From: Acanthaster planci
Lineage: Eukaryota; Echinodermata; Asteroidea; Valvatida; Acanthasteridae
Assembly (NCBI RefSeq): GCF_001949145.1
Contig: NW_019091562.1
Span: forward strand, 341,223-396,277
Length of the DNA: 55,055 nt
Reading direction: 5' to 3'
The notes beneath the pieces are model-generated. The model had not been told where the DNA came from, did not search any database, and saw only the letters and a program-made list of their open reading frames with translations. A program made the translations under genes and the position numbers. Shown here in pieces: positions 45,490 to 55,055 of this stretch. Numbering within the stretch: the stretch's first letter is position 1; each line of letters begins with the position of its first letter.

Positions 45490-48055
45490 CTGCATGGAGA
45501 GATGAGGCAGTAACATTTAAAAAACATCTGTGTACAAATATAAACATAAAACACCATCTTCTTGCCAGCTAGTGACCTACACTGTAAAATATAGGAATCG
45601 AAAAGTTTAAGGCCTGACATTTCGATCCAAACAGAATCTTTCTCAAGGGCTAAGCCGGTAGGTCCATTGGCTCATTGGTTGATTCCTTGCTTGCTTGTTT
45701 GTATCTACTAGATCAAAACATCAAGCCCTATAACTTTTTTGGGATCTGTGGATAAACAGAGTAGTTCCACGAGATAACAGTCTAGTGACTAGGCCTGCTG
45801 CTGTGGGACAAATTTCACAGTGCTGTTTAGCGTAGGTACCGTGCTTGGTAAGTGCAGATATCATTTATTCAGCAAACATCACTGCAGATAATACCCCCTG
45901 TGACTGGTTCTCGGCGAATTTGACAGAAAAATTGGCGACCAAATTTTTGAACGAGACTTGGCGAGCACTAGTTTACATCAGTTACTCCCCCAGCAGGGGA
46001 AATGCCAACAGAGAAAGTGACAGCCAAAATGAAAAGAGAAACACAGATGTGACCATCTGCATGAAGTCAGCAACAATGCACCAAGTGCGCCACCAAATGG
46101 ACTGCTCTTCTGTGAACTTCAATCCGCTTCATGGTAGTGAAAGGACAAGAACATGTACATGTACCGGGGTACATGTAGTCTTCTGCAATTCTGTGATTAG
46201 TCTGTGGTTCTTGGATACCTGCAGAGGGTAGGGGTGTGATTTGAACAACTTCTTGAAAACAGACAACTGAAGGAGCTGGACAAGTACATTAGCATAGAGG
46301 AAAAGGGCAAAAGGATGAGGCCAGTGCACGATGGCATCAAAGAAGAAGTGGCAAAGGGCGGGATCTGGGCACAGGGTCAACTTGAGAAGGCAAGTAGAGC
46401 TATGAGAGAGCCAATAGATCTCTTCCCATCTTCATTCCCTCCTCGCCTTCCCACGAGTAGCAAACGCCATCAAGATTCTATGGCGACTCCACAAACATTG
46501 GCCAAGTAGCTCCGGATAGCCTCGCCATTGATCGGTTTGGACGTAAATAATGCATGAGCCCACAGAGTACCACAACCCGGGTTGGGACTGCCATGCGCAG
46601 CCACGTCAACGCATCTGTGGAGAAAGTGCATGCCATCTGCACCCACTGCCACATTTATGGCGAGGCAACGGCTTGAACAGGATCTAGGGTCAGCCTGGAT
46701 CTTTAATTGTTGGAATGCAGCAGGTTTACGGCATAGTGAAATCACTCTACTTCAGGTTTCCCTATACACGTAGGTACAGTATAAAGTGCGTGCCAACCTT
46801 GCCATCTGTTTGTGGACACGAGTCCAAAGCAGTTCCATAATAATGTAAGCTGTGTGAACCTTTTGTGGACTAAGCCAGGTCCACACAAGGTTTTCCCCTG
46901 AAAAAAAAAGTGTAAAGACATTTTGGAATCGGGGAGAGGAAGGGAAACAGTTCAGGCACCCACAAACGAACCTCTAGCTTAAAATACATGTAGTGTTCAC
47001 GGCTCTAGGAAAATGTGTATTTTCACCGACTTCTCTTAACTAGACGAGAAGTAATGTCCACACTGCGTAGGCAAGTAATGTAATCGTGACCGCATTCAAT
47101 CCTGGATGTCAAACAGAGGATGGCTATATTGGTCCCCTATCAGGTGACAGCCCCAACTGGACAATTGTGGGCTTGTGTATTCATTTTACTACATGCACAG
47201 AAGATAGGACACACAAAGGGAACAAAGATTTTACTTATCCTCAGTGGCCGGTCTTTCCCTCAAAACTGACCTATTTGAGTACATGTATGTGCTTTACTCT
47301 AGGGAAAGTTTTGCGCATGAATATCGTATGAACAAATAGGATTTTAACTTTTTGTTTTGTCCTCTTGAGGTACATGTCGTCGCATATCTGACAAACTGAC
47401 AAATATGAAATATCACCATTTTCAAGAAAAACATGTTTTCAGTTAAGCAGTTATTGCGTGCTCGTTTTCGATATTTAATTCAACCCTTTTTTATTTCTGT
47501 GTACGAGGTAAAAAATTGATCTTTGAAATCATTTCCTAATTTGTATTTTTGGCTCTTTGAGCAATACTTTCTTTGAATACTGCTGCCAAACCCATTTGTC
47601 AGTTTGTGACACAAAAATCGGAAAATCATCAGAACGGTCGATTCGCCAATTCATCAGATATGTGACGATGTATATGCATACATGTACAAATACATGAATG
47701 TATACATGTACACAAATCCAACAGTAGCCCTTCAAAAAAAAAAAAAAATGAAGTCTGATTGAAATGAAAAAAAAAATATTGCAAGTCCATGACTTGCAAG
47801 TATGCTTGTACTGCAAGTATGCTTGTATACATGTTTCATTTTTAACAGAAAGGACAGGTAGGCAAGACGAGGGAACAACAAAAAATCTTATCCTTATCCG
47901 TCACTTTGTCTAACCCCCTCCATGCGGAACAAGAGAGGGGCTTTTTTTTTGGTACTCTCTGCATACGGTAGGCACGCCATGAGGCGTACAAGTATGTGCG
48001 CATTTGATGTGGAGCATGCTGTGTATGGTTTTTGCGTACTCGCAGAACGCGTGCA

Positions 48056-48267
48056 AGAACCCGTTTGTAACCACCTGTCTTTCTTTCGCCGTTGGGTGTG
48101 CACTTCATCTCAGGGCAGATACTGTCCTCTGTCCAGGTACGGAGTAAATTAAAATGCTCTTAGAACCCGTTTGTAACCACCTGTCTTTCTTTCACCAACT
48201 GGGGGGGCACTTCATCTCGGGGTGGATACTGTCTTCTGTCCAGGTATGGAGTAAATTAAAATACTCC
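48056..48267. repeat. Tandem duplication, 106-bp period
   Basis: AGAACCCGTTTGTAACCACC starts at 48056 and again at 48162. Both copies end in GGAGTAAATTAAAAT with about ten differences. Confidence 0.88.
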
Positions 48268-50061
48268 AACCAAAAAATGTCAGGCACCGCGTCCACTTTT
48301 GTACATACTGTACACACATTTTCAAAACACACAAGTGACAGGTACAAAATCCGACAAAACATGCAGAAACATTATTCTGTCGGTCATTCGCAGGACAGGC
48401 AGGCTTTGGCTTTTGTGCTTGTGGAATAGATCCAAAATGGCAACCAATTATATGAAAAAAAAAACAGCCAAAAGAAACCAGCATACCATCATAGTTTAGG
48501 TGCAAATGCGACTGTTTTAGTTGCACCGTACACACATCTGTGCTCACGCTAGTCTATTGGAATGGGTGTCACTTAGTATCGAGCAGAAGCACCCCCTCAT
48601 CGCTTGTTAAGAGCCACACTGGTGGGCGTGTACATGTAGGTTTTGTTGGTATGTGTAATAACATGTACGCAACGTGTGCACCGTGCATCTCATGGTCGTT
48701 TGTGAACCAGAGAAGTGGAGTTCCTCCCAAAGGAGCCCTCTCTTGGTCCCACTTGGGTCCAAAAGTCATACGTGAACAGTAGAAGGCAAAGGAGCACTGA
48801 AACCCATTTGGTTCACTTTTTAGTTTGAAATACAGTCAAACCGACAGATCAAGCAACATTGCTAGTAGCTGATAATTCAAAGAAAAATCATGACATGTGG
48901 CTGTCAAATCAACGTTCCAGACTGATTCACAAATTCTGGCTGATACATGTATATGTGGTGTCTTGAAAACAATAGAACATTTACACGTAACAGGAAATGT
49001 AACTGAGAAGACCTCAGAATTACAGCTATTTCCAAATGAATCAAATCCTCATGAGAAATTTTCATCGGCATTCTGGTTACAAACAGAACTAACGGCATCA
49101 TTCACGCCATCCTCTGGAAATGACTCTGACCAGCATCCTGTCAATTTAGTTGAGTACAGGAAAGCCAGTGGCCGCTGTAGTCAGCTTCCAATGAACCATA
49201 CACAGAAACTGTTAGCAATTTCACAGAACACTGGTTGCCCTCCATGAACCCTCCATCCCTCTTCCCCGGCCAAGCCTCACGCATATGGATTGAGCACCAT
49301 ACTCTGTGGAAACCAGCAGTACAAATTAGACGGTATGAAAATTACTGCACAACCTACAAATGTATTTATGGCACGCTGTTTATAATCTAATGCAAATTCC
49401 ATCATTTACAACTTATCCATGGGTATAATACATGTATGTACCAGTATATATCCTGATATCTGTGAGTGTGAAGTGAAGAATTGGTAAAACCTAAAATGTA
49501 CACCCTTAATGGTGACAGTATGTGCTTTAAATTACTCAAAAAGGCCTCTCCCAAATTAGAATTCCTGGTAAACATGTATTTGGAATTATACGGTATATTC
49601 CTGAAAATGACAAAGTGGGCCCTGGGCAATTGTCAGTGAAATTTTAGTTGTACAAGGAAAGTTTACACATACGCAATGTCGTATGCAACATCAGTGTCAT
49701 TTCAACTTTGACACTGTGATATTGTAGGAGAAAAAACATCTCTGACTGAAGCTTTTCCCTGAGATGCCAGTGAATATAATTTACGTAAACATCAACCATA
49801 AAGGCTATGATCAAAACTCCCTTCAAACTGTTGATGTCCGGATGCTAAACAGGACAGAATAACAAAAACCGTTTTGTGTACGGGCTTCTTTAGAATTTTC
49901 GGCACTAAACGTACATGTAGCTATTGGTGGATTGTCTTGAATAACTCATTTCAAATGGGCTGGCTACTGATTTGTTAAGTGCCAGATAGAAACGCAAGTC
50001 AGTCAGTGCGGTCACTGGTGCCCATCAGTGCTCAGACTGCTCTGCATATGCGTCCATACTT

Positions 50062-50255
50062 ATTTGTGATCCTTCATTTCAGTGCAAAATGGGAATCACA
50101 TTTACAGCACACGCCATGGACAGGTGGTGTGCTGTGCACCGACTCCAAGCTCCATATTCATTTGTGATCCTTCATTTCAGTGCAAAATGGGAATCACATT
50201 TACAGCACACACCATGGACAGGTGGTGTGCTGCGCACCGACTCCAAGCGGTGAGC
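50062..50255. repeat. Tandem duplication, 98-bp period
   Basis: ATTTGTGATCCTTCATTTCA begins at 50062 and 50160, and the copies are almost identical through GTGCACCGACTCCAAGC. The few differences suggest a recent event. Confidence 0.9.
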
Positions 50256-52469
50256 ACCAGCTAAATCCCAAATCACAGCCCCTCATAAAAGCTCGGCTTC
50301 ATTCTAGTTCAGCTCCATGTCCTTTGTTACCATCTGTAGGTCTTAAATGTTCAAACCAAATGAAACAATTCCATAGTTGGCTTCTTATCCTTCGCATGTG
50401 GTTTGCTGTTCCCTTAAAAAGCCTAAAAAAACCCAAATAAACAAACAAAAAACAAAGAGATCCATCCAGGCCAAGATTTCCACAGTGAAGGAGCAATCCA
50501 AAAGCCAGAGACAAGCCGATATTTGAGAGACGGCTCTTGCCCTCCCTGTACCAAGGAGCAAGCCTCCACTTCCTTAGAGTGCATTAATTCGTAGTAGATG
50601 GCCGTCTGCTGTTTCTAAGTGAAACCTCGGGGCAAATGTTCTCTCTGCCTCACTCTGATCATCCGCGCCCTCTCTACACAGTCCCACTCACAAGTCAATT
50701 TTCTAAAAGATCAACTTGAATGAACTCAAGGCAACAGAGCCTTTCTGTGGGCCCAAGATTACTGATAACAAATAATGTATTGCCAAATACATCCTGATGC
50801 TCAAGCCAGAGAAGTTCAACACAGTACAAAAGTGACACAAATCACCACTAGTCACTCACTAGGGGGAAGAGAGAAAGCTAGAATTATAAGTACCCAATAC
50901 TATGCTGCTTGATATTTCAACAACAAATTTCATTGAAAACTAACCGGATCTGTAGGAACCGTAATAAGAAAATAGCAATTCAGACTTTCTTAATATTCTT
51001 TTCGGTCATCAGTCAACATGACTGATATTTCAAGCACTGAAATTTCCAGAGCGGCAAGACTACAGCTGTCTGAGCGGAATCATCCCATGCTGTGGAGAAC
51101 AAGATGGTGAGATGGTGACATTTTCCGTACGTGATTTGTTTCCCTGTTGGCAAGCACCCATATTGAGCAGTTCTGCATTAGCATTAAATCCCTGCTGCAC
51201 TGCACACGCTGGCACGTATGTCCCCGGCCCTACCGTTTGAGACGCACAAACACAAGCGACCGGGCCCTGCACGTCTCAAAGTCCACGCTAAAAAGGAAAC
51301 ACGATACAAAATGGAGTAGGAATAATTTGACATCGGATCCTTTTGGTCCAATATCCTTGGCGGGGCTGGAACTAACGGCAGAGTGGAGTGGGCATGCAAT
51401 TTGGCGCCTGGCTAATTGCGGGGTCCAGCGCATAATAAAAAATTACAAGTGTATATACGCGGCCGTGGAATTATTGCTTTGCAGATTCCGTTCTGAAACG
51501 TGACATCACAGCTAATGGACTTTTTAGGCTTGTGCAATGCATTGCCGCTATCAAAACCACAGGCGCTTTTGACTTTTTCACAAGGGGTATTCATCTTGGT
51601 GTGAATTGCCACATAAATTTTGCGTCCACATGCCATGCAATAATAGAAAAATCAGTAGTTATCTGAAGTACTGGACGATAAATTACAGAAATTACAAACC
51701 CTGCCAAATGAAAGCCATGTGAATTGATTTCAGTGTTTGGATATTGGGCTTCCATGTACCAGTAGAAGAACTTTATTTGGCAAACAGATGTCACAATTGC
51801 TTGCATTTGTAAATATATTTTGTAATATATTTTACCATCTGCAGTAACACCACTTTGTTTTTTAAAACATCAATTCTCACCAATTTATGGTACGATAATG
51901 ACCACTTTGCTGCTTGCACAGCAGAAACAATTCACTGAATTTTTGATGGATAAAATGAGGAAAAATTACTGCCAATAAATTGACAAGGAAGAAATAGCCA
52001 CGGTCTAAAAGGTTCTGCACTGTCCCTGTGCCCTAGCAATGCTTACTGTGATCAGATTACAGAGAGGATGCATTAACGGTCATACGCTGTTTAGCAGTAT
52101 AATTATTGTTTTGTTCTCTTTTGGACCGTGTTTTGGACCACTGCATGAGCAATATACCCGTAGTATCAACAGATCAAGCCCACGGAGGTCTTGCCCAACT
52201 TAAGTGGACTGACAGCATGCCTGAGGTGCAGTAGTCCTGCATGTACATCAACGTCCCACTCCAAAATGATTAGCCAGATCCAGAACAATTTTCTAAAAAG
52301 CTTGTCAATTCCCGAGAGAAACACCCCTCCATAACAAAGGAAACAGAAGCAGGCCAGCAGCCCTTGATGTACATCGGGCAATCTCATCACCTTGGCTTGC
52401 CAGCCTGTGACAGCCTATGTCGTTCTTTTGTTCTACGCCCCCCCCTTTCCCAACTAGTCTGGGAGAACG

Positions 52470-52483
52470 GTTGCCATGGTAAT
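52470..52483 (+). promoter_or_regulatory. X-box-like motif upstream of the CMIP exons
   Basis: GTTGCCATGGTAAT differs at one or two positions from a perfect RFX palindrome. It lies in presumed CMIP 5' intron DNA. Confidence 0.25.
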
Positions 52484-55055
52484 TGTTTTCATTTCATCAT
52501 CTCCAGGAAGGTTTGTCAACGGGCAGGGGGAGGAGAAAGAGACCTGCGACTTTCATCAAGTGTATTCATAAGAGGGCATAAATACAATTGGACGCCGGGC
52601 CGAGAATAGGTGAAATGGTTTCCGTGGAGATTTGTTGAGCTGCTCTTGCCGATTTGTTTGGGAGTTACAATTTAAACATTTGACAATGGAGCAATTCAAA
52701 AAGAAGAATCAGACCCAGTATTTGGTAACTTTTGTGCTAAGAATTTCCAGGGTATTTTTACTTCGCAATTTTTTTTTAGTTTTCATTTCAAGAACATTTC
52801 TTTAGTTTTCCTGAAATGGGGAAATTCCCATTGCAGCTTTCCAAAGACTGGGAAAATTCTGCCAAATTTCACACCTCCTACTACAAGAAACTCTTAAAAA
52901 TTAAGAATAAAATGTAAACTTCTGAGAAACTGACAGTATAGATTCTAGTCATTTTATTTCCTGGATGTAAAGCAAGTGTTGTTTATAATTTGAAGGGTTT
53001 TATGGTGGATGTAGCAATGACACCGTACAAAGGTTTGCTGAAATGCAAAGTGAAGATTTTTTAGTGAGTGAAGTTCTGAACCACATTAACTCATCAGAAC
53101 CTCACTCTCAAGAGATAGATTAACATGAGGTAAACCGCAAACCTCCATCTTATAGCAAGTTATAATATTTTTTAAAAAGTGTAATCAATCCAATGAATGA
53201 CAAAACCCACCCAAACCTACAAAAAAAATTTATTACAGTTCAATTAGGTGCGAAAGGCACATGCATGACAAGACATCACTCAAATGCCACCTGTAACGTC
53301 CATGTGAAATTGTTATTCCAATGCAAAATCCATCAACCCATCGTGGTCTGTCATGCTGTGACAATAGACTCTTTCGTTCATTAGTGCCTGTGGAGAAGTC
53401 CAGCCTGTGAATTCCATATTCACAGGAACCATGGCTGTTTGTCAGCATTCAACCTTAGGCTTCTGGTGTCAAGCTCCAACCTTCAAAATGATCTGGACGT
53501 GATCGGAGATCCCCACTCAGTGCAAGTCTCTTAGTTTTTTTCCAAAGTTTCTGAACAAGTCCTCCCAGAAACTACTATGCAAACATTTGGGGTCCTTTGG
53601 TTTGAAAAGTTGAACTGAAAAGGCTCGTAGATGGTTCAAAGGAGACACAGTTGAGGTCAAAGTCAAAACCAAGGGCAAAGTTTGTTTTGATGACGCAAGG
53701 TGCATACACTACAACATTACAGTTGTTTTTTAAAGAACTAACTGAAGTCAAAGAGGAGACAACAACATGCAATCACGCCAAAGCAACGTCTGTGTACCTG
53801 AAAACTTGAATGATTGCACATAAACATAAAGACACTGTTGCTAAACCTTGTGATTCAGGGCAAGCTTTTGCATAGCAACCACTATTTCTGGAATGGACTG
53901 GTTCCTCTGTGTCCTTCTTACCCATTGAAAACGGTGTATTGGTGCAAGGCGTCTCTAATGTAACTAAGCAAAAGCTTCCTGGGAATCAAGAGGTATAGTA
54001 TAGCAACAGTGTCTGTAGTCTGGGCAATTCAAATCGGTATGTTCACATGAATTTAAAGAACTCGGTGCACCAGATTTTATTCAAATTTAACTCAAAAACG
54101 GCTTAGACCCAGGGGCATTCTGTTGTAACTGGCTTTCTTGGGTGGATACACACAAAAAAACTGGTGAGTTGGAGGGGCAAACAGCACTGTGACAATATCA
54201 GTGAGTTATTAAACTCACCAGTTTACCCAACAAAGACAATGTTTAGCGTAACTAAAGACAGGGTTTTCCTGGCCAAGTTGACTATTAAAAGAAGAGGCGT
54301 AACTGATGATAGGGATGTTGAGCGAGTTTTTCTGTCCAGTCACTACTCAGAACACTACTACTTTACAGGCTTAGAAATTCAACTGAACTGAGAAATGACA
54401 AACCCTGAAATGCCAAAGTTATCTACTCCATCCACTTCAATCCAATGAACATCCACAGGATATTGAAACGTCCTCCTTTTTCAGGGTATTTGTTTTTTTA
54501 GCTGATTTCCAGGTCTTCTCAGAACAAGCACCAGCTCCTGCAGGAAAGGTGTCGTTTTCCCTACCAGGCAAGTTAATCTGAAAATAACCACACCACCTTT
54601 TTCTTTTGTTTCATTTTGCTAGCACCACTTCTGCTTTGCTTGGAATCTTCTGCTTCAACAGGAAAGGACGCTTAACAGGGGAATCACAACAACACTAATG
54701 GAGAAAAAGGCCTTTGGAACAGACGAGGACCCTCCATTTCAATTATGCTGACACAGGAAAGCACACAAATATCGTTGTGCACACCTGCCACGAAACTGAC
54801 GCAGGAAAACTTATTCTCCTGTACAAAACTCACAAAAAACACCTGTCAAACTTAACAGGAAACTCGCCAAGTTTGGGAATCCACTGTGATCCCAAGTGTG
54901 CACCTTTTCTAACAAAAGCATTCACAAGAGAATTGTCAGAATTACGTGGCAGAGGAAAGAAAAGATGTTAATTATATATAACAGGTTTTGCCCTTACCCA
55001 ACGTATATTAATAAGCATTGTATGCTCAGTGCTTGTCCGAGAGCTTGCGAAAAAA

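Larger units (their letters stand above)
45490..55055. other. Presumed CMIP 5' intron DNA, no firm exon found
   Basis: Vertebrate CMIP has about 460 more N-terminal residues, but I find no PH-domain or middle-region exon here with convincing similarity. The best candidate, 46219-46364 on the minus strand, is weak and is discussed as a finding. The stretch holds two local tandem duplications and ACATGTA-rich runs. Confidence 0.4.

Noticed and set aside
45845-46231. 128-residue plus-strand open frame
   Set aside because: It has no recognisable domain, contains the ACATGTACATGTAC repeat in its coding sequence and lies antisense within the presumed CMIP gene.
46470-46745. 91-residue minus-strand open frame next to the weak CMIP candidate
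   Set aside because: I saw a faint resemblance to the GMEVVKKFIQSMHG region of CMIP, but it would be in the wrong order relative to 46219-46364 and few residues agree.
48056-48267. CRISPR-like array
   Set aside because: There are only two direct units with no spacer structure, in a eukaryotic context. It is a tandem duplication.

Overview
The window is animal nuclear DNA. It has split genes with GT-AG introns, AT-rich intergenic DNA, many small inverted-repeat elements, three assembly gaps (runs of N at 11318-11860, 22793-23079 and 36734-37048) and no prokaryotic operon structure. The very frequent TACATGTA-type palindromes, the foldback elements beginning GGGGCCAATTTCATAGAGC and the metazoan gene CMIP suggest an invertebrate deuterostome, most likely an echinoderm and perhaps a sea star. 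The phylum is an inference from repeat style; no species can be named.

Left part (1-18.2 kb): a small cluster of paralogous genes that I do not recognise. Gene B runs on the minus strand (start codon at 4523, running off the left edge). Gene A runs on the plus strand (7842-12251, six exons, 318 aa). They lie head to head about 3.3 kb apart, with identical intron phases (2,1,0,0,1) and nearly identical exon lengths. Both proteins have a conserved N-terminal block, two further conserved blocks, a hydrophobic cysteine segment around PCCLLA near residues 203-223, and a proline/glutamine-rich tail with a PPSY motif. A third first exon (C, 17967-18166) is intact, but I find no further exons behind it. 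The space between A and B holds a CRE palindrome, a TATA-like box and a possible non-coding first exon. A near-perfect 738-bp palindrome sits in intron 2 of gene B, with a 242-bp foldback element at its centre.

Middle part (18.2-34.2 kb): gene-poor and repeat-rich. It holds a broken Tc1/mariner-type (IS630-like) transposase on the minus strand, the 3' end of a non-LTR retrotransposon with reverse-transcriptase remains, a tRNA-like fragment, a 48-bp triple tandem repeat and several small terminal-inverted-repeat elements.

Right part (34.2-55 kb): the 3' half of a C-Maf-inducing protein gene (CMIP) on the minus strand. Seven exons from 45489 down to the stop at 34243 give about 300 codons that align in order with the C-terminal part of vertebrate CMIP, including the leucine-rich repeats. 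The N-terminal exons, including the PH domain, were not found; they are probably beyond the right edge or too short or divergent to see. From about 45.5 to 55 kb I see only intron-like DNA, some local tandem duplications and possible regulatory motifs.

The A/B/C genes and CMIP look unrelated. Nothing in the sequence shows that they work together.
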